64,000 nt of DNA from assembly GCA_012862575.1 (NCBI GenBank), contig BLSF01000009.1, positions 682,001 through 746,000 of the forward strand, read 5' to 3'. The position numbers and the translations under genes are program-made. Under the pieces are notes generated by a model. The model ran no database searches. It had not been told where the DNA came from and saw only the letters and a program-made list of their open reading frames with translations. The stretch is from Parietichytrium sp. I65-24A (Eukaryota > Sar > Bigyra > Thraustochytrida > Thraustochytriidae). Each line of letters starts with the position of its first letter. Positions within the stretch are counted from its first letter, which is position 1. Below, in pieces: positions 50,059 through 60,060 of the stretch.

Positions 50059-50823
50059 TCGCCCCGCACGTTCCCCGCAGATAGCTTTACCCTCCCCGCA
50101 CGTACGGTAACAGCTGTGGGACTTGTGGGACGCGCACAACAAGGTGCGTGCCAGGTGCTAACAGTGGTTAGCGTAACGTGTAGTACTCCGCTCTGGTAAC
50201 TGGAATTTTTGAATTTTGATCATTTTGAGAAGTACTTCATTCATTGAACAAATGTTGACTCCGACATTGAACAAAGTGTTTCGAAGTCTCTCAAAGTGTT
50301 TAATCGAAATAACTTTTTTATCAACCGCTGTCAATGACAGTGGAGATTTCCTCGCCGCCAAAGCCATTCCAAATCGATGGCTTGCCTGTGACTATTCCGA
50401 AATGTTGGAAATAACTTGAAGTAACGATTTACAAATGTAGCTGGTCATCTTGAGGTGAACAAAACTTCAACGTTTGCGGTGCTGAACTGAGAGGCGCTGT
50501 CGGTGAGTACTCGGGTACTCGCTGTCAGTGCTCGATCATTGGTGTGGTTGAGAAGTGCGAGCTGAGAGCTTTTGGTTCATGTGCAAGAAGTTTGCGAAGG
50601 GTTTGTGTAGTGTGTATGTGGTTTCACCGCTGTCGAAGTGATGAGAATGAGGACTTCACAGTGATTTCGCCCGGTCGACCGTTTTAAGCAATCCACTGGC
50701 AGAAGAAGTCAATGGAGATCTAGAGCAAGACTTGTGTAGAGAGGAGATAGCGTACATGAGCTTCGCAAGTCGAGCTTCGGCTTTAGGGCGAGGCTTTGTC
50801 ACGTGTGCGTGTGTTGCATCGAT
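50059..50823. other. intergenic region
   Basis: 765 bp between two minus-strand genes. It holds GGTGAGTACTCGGGTACTCGCTGTCAGTGCTCG at about 50500-50531, part of the recurrent GTAC/CTGACAGTG family. No gene recognised. Confidence 0.5.
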
Positions 50824-53800
50824 TTAATTGAAAACATCGGTTTGCATCTCCGAGATGGAGTCCTCCTGGGCCTGGTCGCCGCTTGACTGAAACTCGGCGC
50901 GATTCGCGAAGGACGTCATTCGACGGAGTCGAAAGCTTTGGTCTTTTGGCGGCGGCTGATTGGAGCTCGGCTTTCTAGCCTTCAGAAGCATAGATGGCAT
51001 TCTTTTCAGTCTCCCAGGGGCTTCAGGGGTGTCGCTTAGGACAGCGAATTTGTTTCTGCGACCGAAAGCTTCGTATTTGTCGCTCATTCGCTTCGACTTC
51101 TTGCGGAGAGACACGACCGTGTCGAGTGAGATCATCGTTTGAGAAGTGACCTCAACTTGCGCAGAAGGGTCAAAGAAAGGAGCGGCTGGCAGCAAAAGAT
51201 ATGCTTCTCGAAGCTGAGCGGAGAAAATCTCCGGGTCAACCGTTTGCTTCCAGTTTATTGTATCTTGCGAGCCAGTAGCCTTTGCGATCGCAAGATTGAT
51301 ATCTCCACGGGGAATAAGGCGGTCTACAGCGATGATTCCAGCTTTCATCACCGAGAGAGGAACCGAGGGAGTTTTGTTCTTGTCAAGTTCACCAGGAACC
51401 CAGTACGAGGATGACTTTCGCGTCAATTCTGGTGTTGTCGAAGGTGGGCTTTGACTTGCTCTTCGAGCATTCGACGCCTCTTCTTCCACCGCAACCTGTC
51501 GGAGGTTTTTTGCAATCTTTTCGTTGAAGGCCACTACTTTGTTGGTTATATCCATCAAAAGTGCCTGGAGAAACGCTGATTCTTTCGGAAAGTCAAACAG
51601 CCTCAAATAGTTGATCATTTTTTTCGAGCCGGAGTCAAGCTTGAGCTTGTCCTGGAGAGCCTCGATCTCAACCTGCGTCTTCATTGGGAGAAACGCGGAA
51701 AGGGAAAGCCCTACGTCGTCTTGGCTCACCTTGCCGGTGTGCAGAACTTGCCGCACGGATTTCGTGCTAACCAAAGCGAGCTTTTGTCGTTCGAGATCCA
51801 TGCGCTTGAAAAATTCCCTCATGGAGCTCAGAAAGCCGCTGTGTAACGAGAAAATGTCTTCGTGCATGTCGCCACTGACTACCAAAAGGAACGCCTTCGC
51901 TGTCGCCCAATAATCTGCCCGTTTCTTGAGCTCGTTGATGATGTTGTATCCCCACTCTGCAATCAAAGACTGGATACCAAACTTGCCTTTGAGGAATTCG
52001 TAGAGAAACTCGTTGAATGATTTGGCACCTTCCCCTTCTTGCAGACGGTCAGCAGCTCTTTCTTGAATAACGCTCTCTAGCAGCGTATTCAGGTCCTCGT
52101 CGCTAATTTCTCGCGCTCGAACCTTGCCGTTTTGCCTTAAAAATCTTGGCACGCTTTGATCGGTGCCGATGCACACGAGAGCCTTTGCGTTTTGAGGAGC
52201 AGAGGTTTGGTTCTGGTGTCCGTTTGTATACATTCCCGACAACGCATTCGTCGCAAACGCTCGATTTTCCACTCCGGCCCCCTGCAGCTCCGGCGAAGAT
52301 ACTCTTCCAGTGCTGGATCGTTTAGCTTTACCTTTTTGAAGCTTCAACATGGTCATTATAATGTCTTTTTTCTGTACCAGTTTCGTCCGCCGTTGTATAG
52401 CTTCTTTTGCCTTTGCGGCAAAATGCGCATACGTTTCCTCATCAGAAAGAGGGCGGTCTGTCTGAGAATCCTTAGTAACGCTTAGCGCCTCGCCAATTGG
52501 TTTCCGGAGCCTCTCAGTCGCCCGGCGCAAGGCTGATTGCACGCGGTCATCTGATGCCGACTCAGGAGCGGGACTGTTGCGCCCCATCGAAAGAACTAGC
52601 TCCTCCGCCTCTTCGTCTTTCTTCTTCTCCGAGAAATAGGATGAATCTGGTGGAATGAGGGATTCCGCGTTTTCAAGCGCTTGGCGAGTGTCGACGATAG
52701 CGGCTTCTAGGTTTGCCACCTGAGCTTCGACTGATTCGATCAGACCAACCGCCTTTTCCTTGGGGTCCATTTTAGACCGCTTTGCTTCGTAACCGGCAAC
52801 GAGTTCCGTCATCTTGCGAACTACGGCGAATGTGAAAGGTTCCAGAGATATGCTGTTTATTCTCCGAGCGGCATTCCGGCTGCGTTGCATATGAAAGCTG
52901 CTGTCGTTATCCACTATTGTTCCGTGATTTTCGTCTGGGTTGATTGCTGCGTTGTACCTTGGATGCACCTTCACTTTGCTATCCAAATTTGGAAGAGTAC
53001 CGAGTAATATTTCACCCCAATCAGGCCGAGGAGTGAGCGAACGATTTTCGGGCCTATCTCGAATATGTTGCATTCCTTCCAGATCTTTCAACTGAGCTTC
53101 CTGCTCTTTTATTGTCGCTTTAAGCTGATCAAGACGAAGTGTTTTTAAAGAGATGCCAGTGCTAAACGAGACATCCATATCTTCAAAGCGGTGTTCCTGG
53201 TCTCTGAGTTGTGAGAGCTCACCGAGAACACGGTCAAGCTCGGAACTGTCAACCCGTACGCTGCTCTGCCCGATACTGGCTTCGAGCTGTTGCTGTCGTT
53301 CTTTCTTCAAGTTTGCGTGCTCTTCGGTCAGGTGCTCAAGCTGTTCAAACAATGATTTGGAGGTCTCATCTTCCAGCACTATCTCTGCCTCTAACGAAAG
53401 TAGGCGTTGCTCGGCACTGTCCAGCTCTCTAACAAGTGTCTGAGTCCTCTCGCTTGCTCGTGCAATCTGGCTTTCTAGAGCAGATTTATCATCTTTGTGC
53501 CGTTTCAATTTGCGACGAATAGTCTCGAGGTTCCTTCGCCATAGGGTTTCTTCTCCTGTAGCTCGGTTAAAAACAGCACTCAGGTCCTTGAGCTTGTGTT
53601 GCACGTCTAATCGACGCGAGTCCCACACAGAATTTTCCTGCTGAATCCTTTCGATCTCAGATTCTGACGTTATTGTTTGAACTGCGCATAGCATTCTTTC
53701 TTTGTGATTTGGCGCAAACAAGCATGGGCGAATTGCAGACAAAAGAGACGTCAATGTTGCGGACAATGATGATTCGGTCTTTGCTGCTAAGACGCGAAGA

Positions 53801-54618
53801 CATTCCAGCGAGGTGTCCACCAGCTCCACGCTGAGCGGTATCTTGAGGCTTGAAGAAATAGTGTCATCGTTATGCCCACGAGCGTTTCGCATGCATTGAT
53901 CGATTCGGTAGTGAAAGTCGACGCACAGCTCGTCCAATGAAAGTCCGTCACCTTCTTTAGAATAGCAAGCTCCGCTGCTTTGAGTCTCGAAGCCACTGTG
54001 TCCTATGAGGCGTGGTCGCCCAGTCAACTTGCTGGGCTGGGGGGTTGGTTCACTAGAAGCAGGCAATGTTACGAGTGCCAACTCCTCCGTTTCTTCCGCA
54101 ATTTCTCCTCCGTTTTTAGTTACGGGATTTCGCTGGTATCTCACAGGTTTCCGCTTCCGGTGTTTGGCACCGCTTTTTGCGTCGGAGACTAATAAATTCA
54201 CAAGGTTGTCGCTCTGTGATGCCACTGCTTGCCCATGGTTTCCAGAAAATATGCTTGCCATGGCCACTGCTGCCTCGTGACTGTCTAGCCTTTTTGCCTT
54301 GCGCATGATAAATCCACTTTGTGTTGTTTTGGTTTCGAACGTTGTCTGAACCGCCTTTCGGACCTCGCACTCCTTGCCATTCCCTAGCGACATGCCTTCC
54401 GTATCTTGGGCTTTAGTTTCCCTGGGTTTTGCAGGCACCAGAGCCGTGGTCCCCTCCGGCTTCTGGTCCCCACCCGCAACCACATCTCGCCTCCCAAGAT
54501 CGAGACCATTTTCGTTGGAGAATCCGCTCGCGGGCTCTGATCTGCGCAGCAGCCGGCCCGTCTTTCTCTTCTTCGCCTGCCTTAGTGCTTCAGCTCTGCT
54601 CAAAATTGTTTCCACCAT
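50824..54618 (-). CDS. large coiled-coil protein of unknown function
   Basis: The protein is 1264 residues, ATG at 54618 (MVETILSRAEALRQAKK). Basic N-terminus with mixed disorder (to about 230), a helical segment with paired Cys (about 235-330), then a long coiled coil (about 340-530 and 610-700) rich in Gln, Glu, Leu, Arg. From about 880 to 1030 there is a compact, hydrophobic helical domain (FNEFLYEFLKGKFGIQSLIAEWG, then WATAKAFLLVVSGDMHEDIFSLH), which looks conserved-domain-like rather than coiled coil. After it come a Ser/Pro-rich linker and a helical C-terminus with basic patches. I do not recognise the family; the domain at 880-1030 resembles pieces of protist and animal proteins of unknown function in my memory, without a name. 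No membrane segment or enzymatic motif. It is head-to-head with the SNARE gene. Confidence 0.85.
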   Translation of the reverse strand: MVETILSRAEALRQAKKRKTGRLLRRSEPASGFSNENGLDLGRRDVVAGGDQKPEGTTALVPAKPRETKAQDTEGMSLGNGKECEVRKAVQTTFETKTTQSGFIMRKAKRLDSHEAAVAMASIFSGNHGQAVASQSDNLVNLLVSDAKSGAKHRKRKPVRYQRNPVTKNGGEIAEETEELALVTLPASSEPTPQPSKLTGRPRLIGHSGFETQSSGACYSKEGDGLSLDELCVDFHYRIDQCMRNARGHNDDTISSSLKIPLSVELVDTSLECLRVLAAKTESSLSATLTSLLSAIRPCLFAPNHKERMLCAVQTITSESEIERIQQENSVWDSRRLDVQHKLKDLSAVFNRATGEETLWRRNLETIRRKLKRHKDDKSALESQIARASERTQTLVRELDSAEQRLLSLEAEIVLEDETSKSLFEQLEHLTEEHANLKKERQQQLEASIGQSSVRVDSSELDRVLGELSQLRDQEHRFEDMDVSFSTGISLKTLRLDQLKATIKEQEAQLKDLEGMQHIRDRPENRSLTPRPDWGEILLGTLPNLDSKVKVHPRYNAAINPDENHGTIVDNDSSFHMQRSRNAARRINSISLEPFTFAVVRKMTELVAGYEAKRSKMDPKEKAVGLIESVEAQVANLEAAIVDTRQALENAESLIPPDSSYFSEKKKDEEAEELVLSMGRNSPAPESASDDRVQSALRRATERLRKPIGEALSVTKDSQTDRPLSDEETYAHFAAKAKEAIQRRTKLVQKKDIIMTMLKLQKGKAKRSSTGRVSSPELQGAGVENRAFATNALSGMYTNGHQNQTSAPQNAKALVCIGTDQSVPRFLRQNGKVRAREISDEDLNTLLESVIQERAADRLQEGEGAKSFNEFLYEFLKGKFGIQSLIAEWGYNIINELKKRADYWATAKAFLLVVSGDMHEDIFSLHSGFLSSMREFFKRMDLERQKLALVSTKSVRQVLHTGKVSQDDVGLSLSAFLPMKTQVEIEALQDKLKLDSGSKKMINYLRLFDFPKESAFLQALLMDITNKVVAFNEKIAKNLRQVAVEEEASNARRASQSPPSTTPELTRKSSSYWVPGELDKNKTPSVPLSVMKAGIIAVDRLIPRGDINLAIAKATGSQDTINWKQTVDPEIFSAQLREAYLLLPAAPFFDPSAQVEVTSQTMISLDTVVSLRKKSKRMSDKYEAFGRRNKFAVLSDTPEAPGRLKRMPSMLLKARKPSSNQPPPKDQSFRLRRMTSFANRAEFQSSGDQAQEDSISEMQTDVFN

Positions 54619-55845
54619 CCCGATCAGCTACCTCTGTTTTGGCGAAACCATTGAGGCGGCACCCCCAACTCACGTGCGGCTTTCGTCTGACACAGCGGCA
54701 CTATGTCACTATGTCACAAGGCAATACTCCGAGCTGTCTAGTAAACTCTTTCGCTCGCACTTTTCTGCTCGCACTTTTCACGTTCGCACTTTTCACGTTC
54801 GCACTTTTTCTGCTCGCACTTTCCGGAGCGCAACACGAATCACCGGGCACACACATTTCACATTTCACACCACCCACAGTCACCGTTAGCGCTAAGTGCT
54901 CATCTAGTACCCAGCTCCAAATCGAAGGCAGGAAGGTTTTCATTAGCAAACTGGTAAGAGCGTCAACTTTGACTGACTAGCAGCGGCTATGCTCTCACTG
55001 GCACTACACTACGGAGACAGTAAGACACGGGAACGGATCTTTTTTTTTTCTTCCAACACATTTTTTGATTGATGGATTAAGTTGATCGAACGGTGAGAGA
55101 GGTCGCGAAGACGGAGGGAGCTGCGCCCGACAGAAGCTGGAACAAGCTAGCGCAGAATGGAAGTGGAAGTGCAGCGTACATCGTTTGGACGCTGGTCGCT
55201 GGTCGCTATTCAGCCCACGCCAATCGTGCTCTTAATGATTATTATGCGCAGATTAGGTGTTCTGACCTGAAAGACCTGAAGGGGCACGGAGGAACAAATA
55301 GAATAAAAAGGAACAATTTGCTCTATTGCGGAACGCTTCGCGCAAGCCTGGACTTGGCACAGAACTCACATGAATTTTCTCTCGCCCACACGTAACGAAG
55401 GAGAAAAGAGGTGTACTCGCGTACAGCACATACGTAACGTTTCATTTGAGTTGTATGCGCGCACTGGAGGGGAAATCGTGGGCTCTGGGGTTATTGGGAA
55501 GCAACTGCGGGGCTGGAAATAAGTCTTTTCGCCAAAACAGGATCTCCACGCTTCAGTTTTGAACCTCAAAGTGCGGTTGGTGTACGTTTCGATTCGATTC
55601 GATTCGATTCCATTCCATTGAAAGCGCATCGAGGCCGGCGAATTGTCTTGGGAGTTGAGAGATTCTTTGTCTGCAGTGGCCGACGCGGGCGATTTGGTGA
55701 AAAGATTCAGCGTTAGTTTGGAAAATCGGAGCTCTTTTAGTTGGGGGAATTCAGAATTCAGAATTCAGAATTTACAACAGGTTTTGTAAACCCTACTTTG
55801 GGCTTGTCGACTGTGGAGCCGTGTTTACACGTGGAGCTAAACATT
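54619..55845. other. divergent intergenic region
   Basis: 1.2 kb between the coiled-coil gene (-) and the SNARE gene (+). It contains the 14-17 bp tandem repeat at 54751-54822 (listed separately), a T-run near 55040, a (TTCGA)n repeat at 55587-55611 and a GAATTCAGAATTCAGAATTC run at about 55748-55768. No gene recognised. Confidence 0.5.
54751..54822. repeat. GCTCGCACTTTTC/CGTTCGCACTTTTC tandem repeat
   Basis: Five units of about 14-17 bp, each centred on TCGCACTTTT, 130 bp upstream of the coiled-coil gene's start and likely inside its promoter or leader. Confidence 0.85.
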
Positions 55846-57030
55846 ATGAGGGGCTTTCAAGGGAGCTTCCGCGTGGAGAGTGCACAGGGAAGTGGCCGTC
55901 AGACGTTCACGGAGGAGGTTTTAGAGAGCAGAGTACGAGCAGATGTTCTTCATGAAAAGGCGCATGGAAAATCATCGGCTCCGAAGGCTCGTCAGGAAGA
56001 AACTGTCAAGATGATCCACCTTCGCACAGGAAAGCCTGTGGCGTCTCTTGAAGAAGTTTCTTTGCCAGAGTTTGGAGAATGGACCTGGGCGACCAATTGG
56101 CGCATTACCCGAACAGCAGGTAGCGACATGGAGGGGTGGGCCCAAGACAGACTTGACGCGGAAAGGGAAAGCCGGAAATGGTCCCGTACGAGGGCCACAA
56201 TGTCTGGGCCGTCTTCTAGCGATGCGCCTCGCGGAGCCGCAAAAGAGGACGCAGTAGATATTGCTGGACAAGACCTCATAGTATCTCCAGATTCTCCGAA
56301 AACCCCAGAGATTTTCCAAAAAAAGATCATGGCAGGGCTGAACTTGCTTCAGCTGGACGTAGCCAAACTTATTCAATTCGAGTCCGCCTTCGGCGGAAAA
56401 GACGACTCTGAGGCATTTCGGAAAATAGCCACTGAACAATCGCGGAGGGCTGAGGAGCACTTGAAAAGTATGGACGTCCTCTTCGTCGAACTTGCAAAGC
56501 TTGAAAAGGTTGAGACAAAGACAACTGGCGCATCGAAGACATCAATGCTCCAGGCTACCCGAAACAAGCTATTCAAGGACTACAACAGAGAGAAACAGGG
56601 CCTGCTAACTTCTTTGAGGACTGTGAAGCAAAAGGCACACACGACTCGCATCCCGCGAGAAAACTTGAACATCGCGAAGACGTCAGCTGCGCTCATCGAG
56701 AGTTCCGAAGAAGGGATGGAAACCGATGGAGGGTATATGACAAGAGAGCAGAGGACACAGCAAATCGCTTCCAAATTAGTCCTGGACTCAACCTTAAATG
56801 TCAACCGGTCATTGTTGCAAGAGCGCGAGGAGGAGCTGAAACACATTAATACCGAGCTTCACGATGTACAATCCATGATGTCACAGGTTGCAGGTATGGT
56901 AGATACACAGGGCCAAGACATCAAGAAGGTGGAAAAGCATACTGAAGCTGCCTTGGTGAGTACAGAAAAAGGTTATGAAGATATCAAAGCCGCAGAAAAA
57001 ATTCAGGCAAGCAACTGCGTGATTAGCTAA
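55846..57030 (+). CDS. Qa-SNARE (syntaxin 7/Pep12-like) with CaaX box and dysferlin-domain-like N-terminus
   Basis: The protein is 394 residues from the ATG at 55846 (MRGFQGSFRVES); the longer frame starts with a non-ATG codon. The C-terminal SNARE motif (about 327-382) reads EREEELKHINTELHD...MVDTQGQDIKKVE, with the zero-layer glutamine at Q355. Residues about 205-305 look like the syntaxin Habc bundle, including a Stx7/Pep12-like GKDDSEAFRKI element. The protein has no transmembrane helix; it ends NCVIS, a CaaX box, so it is probably prenylated to reach membranes. At about 75-118, EFGEWTWATNWRITRT, DMEGWAQD and RKWSRTR resemble a dysferlin (DysF) domain. The likely role is membrane fusion in the endosomal/vacuolar route. 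Both the prenyl anchor and the DysF-like part are atypical for a Qa-SNARE. Confidence 0.85.
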   Translation: MRGFQGSFRVESAQGSGRQTFTEEVLESRVRADVLHEKAHGKSSAPKARQEETVKMIHLRTGKPVASLEEVSLPEFGEWTWATNWRITRTAGSDMEGWAQDRLDAERESRKWSRTRATMSGPSSSDAPRGAAKEDAVDIAGQDLIVSPDSPKTPEIFQKKIMAGLNLLQLDVAKLIQFESAFGGKDDSEAFRKIATEQSRRAEEHLKSMDVLFVELAKLEKVETKTTGASKTSMLQATRNKLFKDYNREKQGLLTSLRTVKQKAHTTRIPRENLNIAKTSAALIESSEEGMETDGGYMTREQRTQQIASKLVLDSTLNVNRSLLQEREEELKHINTELHDVQSMMSQVAGMVDTQGQDIKKVEKHTEAALVSTEKGYEDIKAAEKIQASNCVIS

Positions 57031-57084
57031 ATGACACGAGTATCGACGAGATCTCTGGAAAGTACAGTGGCTTGCTGCCATTTT

Positions 57085-58625
57085 TCAAGGCAACCTCCAA
57101 AGTAGCTTACCGCTGGACCTAAATGGGCGGAGTAGTGATCTCGATACGAGCATTTCGACCATCAGCTCAACCCTCGCCATCGTGTAGTCTGGCAGGTGTT
57201 TTGCAAGATCTTGAATTGTCATTGCTTGACCCTTTTGAAATTGACTATACACACATGTGACCTGGGCCGCACCCTCCCCGGTTCTGAAGAGAGGTGGGAA
57301 GAGGGAGAGACTGAATTCTGGTGGAGCCGAGTCGCTGTCGTACTCTCCATCTACGGAGTTAAGATCGTCAGAGTCCACTGGATTAGAGTTTACTGCTTCA
57401 GCACAACGTTTCTCAGCGGACTTTCTTCCGATGTATTCGTATGGGGTTTGCGATTCTTCGAGAAGAATATCCTCCTCTTGCAAATGCCTTGGGAGCGACC
57501 GCTTGCTCTGTTTGGCTATTCGGTTCGACAACGGCGTGCCGATCGACCTTTTCGCCTTCTTTAGCGCCTTCTTTTCACTCTTAGTGGTAGATGCCAGCGA
57601 CCTTTTTTTCTCGCTACGTTGAGTTTGCTCAGTATTCATTCGGGACATATCATTTTCTTCAAATCCCACTAAAAGCTCCTCCTCTTCTTCCTCTTGCCTT
57701 TTGGAGTATGGCTGCTGCACCTCCTCGCCATCGCTCGAAGCGCTGTCGTCTTCGCTATCCCATGGCTGTCCCCCTCTTGAGCCGAGTCTTCCAATCACTT
57801 CAGGAGACTGCATTTTTGGTGTTGCTGGATTTGATGAGACTCTAGAAATATTTACCGCGTTGCGCACACCAGAGGAAAGCATAAATTCTGTCAAAGACTT
57901 TGCAGGAGTGCTCCGTGAAAGCCTGCTAGAAGACTTTCTCGGATCGGTTAGAGCGTCGTACTTGCCGTCCTCAGGTGTTGGCGGTGTGGCAGGTGTAATC
58001 TCGCTAATATCCAGAATGTTCGACGGAGAGGCTATGACTTGGCCACCGTACGCTTGTTGTGCCGGTTTTGAAGCGCTCGATTCTGCGAAGGACGCCGAGA
58101 AATTGGTCTTTGGCGGTGAGAATTTGAACTCCTCAATCAAATTTGTATCCTCGGAAGAGTAGGACTCGTTCATGCCAAGCCTACGGCCCATCGGAGTTTT
58201 CGCAAAAGACTTGGAAAACAAGGGCATTCGCGGGGTCGGTGGCATGTCGCTCGAGGATCCTGACATCGTGCTCTGATCGCTGTGAGGTTGCATGCCGCCT
58301 GCCTTGTTGGTTGACTTGGAGCTGTTTTCGGAGGCCGCAGGCTTAAGGTTCAGCGCCTCAATGCTAGAAAAGAATCTACACCACGTGGATACTTGTTTCG
58401 CAGCATCCTGCATTCTTTGATCGAACGTTTTGACATGCTTGAGGAGTCTGCTACCCGCATCGACGGCCTGCGCTCACACACACACACACATCCAGTTCCG
58501 ATTAGACTTGCAAAACCACCAGACAATCCATCTGCACAATTCATCCCCCAACGCACCTTCACAAAGTTCCCGTCGATCTCTTGCAGACACTGCGTGTATT
58601 GCAGCTCCAGCCCGTCGGCGTCCAT
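57085..58625 (-). CDS. spliced nuclear-type protein, two exons, C-terminal winged-helix-like segment
   Basis: Exon 1 is 58625-58557 and exon 2 is 58467-57085, giving 483 residues. Exon 1 encodes MDADGLELQYTQCLQEIDG..., joined in phase zero to AVDAGSRLLKHVKTF, which continues the same helical pattern. The N-terminal 70 residues look like a helical bundle or coiled coil. Most of the middle is disordered, Ser/Pro/Lys-rich with many SP and TP sites (TPRMPLF, ITPATPPTP, SIGTPLS), acidic runs (QEEEEEELL) and basic stretches (KKALKKAKRS). The last 50 residues (AMTIQDLAKHLPDYTMARVELMVEMLV...LWRLP) look like a winged-helix domain. The layout recalls spindle/kinetochore proteins such as Ska3, but that is a guess. 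It converges on the SNARE gene with 54 bp between stop codons. Confidence 0.75.
58468..58556 (-). other. spliceosomal intron, 89 bp
   Basis: The intron starts GTGCGT and ends GAGCGCAG on the minus strand. It has a TCTAATC branch-like string before a GTGTGTGTG run. Phase zero on both sides, and the exon joins keep a continuous helical sequence. Confidence 0.75.
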
Positions 58626-59142
58626 CTGCTTTCGTCCAACTGCCCGACTTCAAGCTCTCTCCGATCAGCACTCACCGCGTACACTCTACCCCTCCGCTTT
58701 ACTTGATTGTGTTCCTTTCTGCTGATATCGGCGATCACATCTATCACATCTATCACACCTGCTGTTCGTGCCGTTCTTCACGTCGTTGTCAACGTTGTTG
58801 TTGTTGTTGTTGTTGTTGTTGCTCGCAAGTCTTTGCTGAACGTCCCAATAATTCAAAATCAAAAGTAACTTATCTGTTGCTCTTGTTGCCCTCAGGCTCA
58901 GGCTAACTAAGGCTTCAAAAGTTACAACCACGAGCGACATTTCTAGGGTATATGGTATGAGTGGTATAGAACATTTAAGTTCTTCGCCGTTTTCTCACGA
59001 GCGGTCTTAATCTGTCCTAGTCTATGGGTAGTGAGACGGTGTCATGGAACAAAAGAGAATAAGAGAGAGAACTTTGGGGATCTCGGAATATGGGGCGACT
59101 GCAACTTGAACGTGAGGCCGTGTGATAGCGCGTGCACCCTTC
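58626..59142. other. intergenic region left of the tandem array
   Basis: About 520 bp upstream of the spliced gene and before the tandem array. It contains a (TTG)n microsatellite at 58797-58823 and a CATCTATCA repeat at about 58738-58756. No gene. Confidence 0.5.
58797..58823. repeat. (TTG)n microsatellite
   Basis: Nine TTG/GTT units in the leader of the spliced gene. Confidence 0.9.
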
Positions 59143-59645
59143 TGTTTTAAAATGCGTTGGATGATCTGGTGGCGTACGGTTAGAGTTTTCGAGACACGCT
59201 TTTCAGTTTTCATGACTCATCAATTAATCACTTGTTGTTGTGAATGACAGCAGAGGAGTTCCCTGAAGTTTACTTGAAACATTTTCGTTCCGCTGGCCCA
59301 TCGCGTACGGTCTCAAATATTGGAGGGCTTGGGGTCTTCTTTGCTAGCCTTCACAGTCAAATCGTTGTCGGGTGACCTCCGTGGACAGCGATTCAGCGTG
59401 TCCCATCCAGCGATTCCTTAGATGCATTGACCAACTCCTCAAGCAGTGATTGTCAACACCAAATCCCAGTGCTCCCTCCTTCCTATTCTTTACAGTTTGA
59501 CAAAGCCTACACACCAGAAGTCCCAGTCAACTGTCAACGTTCGTCCACACGTGGAATTTATATCTTTCTTTGTCGAATGACGAATTCGCAAAGCTCCAAT
59601 GCTTCGCACCAAAATGAGTTCGGCATTACACTCTCGCTGAACCGC

Positions 59646-59652
59646 TATAAGA
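59646..59652 (+). promoter_or_regulatory. TATA-like box of array copy 1
   Basis: CTATAAGAG about 415 bp upstream of the start codon, preserved at the same place in all three array copies, and followed by a 14-codon upstream open frame. Confidence 0.55.
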
Positions 59653-60060
59653 GTACACAGAGCACGCACTAAGAAATAGCAAATGAGTTCTGCGATGTCC
59701 AAATGGAATTCCTCTGACCCACAGTAGGACATCTTACTCATCGCACTTTCTTTCCCACCTGTTCGACGAGATCGAAGACATCCAAGATATCGAGGACCTT
59801 CTGCGCTGCGATACAATGAGAATTTTGAGCGCCGAGCGAGCAAGTTCTCTGCCAGGCAGTTGAATTGTATGGAAAATGTGCGAGGAGAGGTATCTTTCTC
59901 AATAAAGCATTACTCGGAATCTCGCGCACGGCGTCAACTTGGACCAACACCAGAACCCAAACTCGCAAGAGAGCAACTGCAACAAACACAATTCAAGACA
60001 AGAATCTCAGTTGCAAAACAAGAACAAAAGAAAACTTCCAAAACAAAACAGCAAGCAAAA

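Noticed and set aside
55093-55395. 100-codon open frame upstream of the SNARE gene
   Set aside because: Low-complexity translation, no ATG in good context, lies in promoter DNA between divergent genes.
57085-58625. Firm Ska3 assignment
   Set aside because: Only the overall layout fits; no residue pattern I can stand on, so left as an unnamed spliced gene.
59869-60060. Upstream in-frame ATG extending array copy 1
   Set aside because: Copy 2 has a different frame there because of an indel, and the signal peptide begins at the downstream ATG in both copies.
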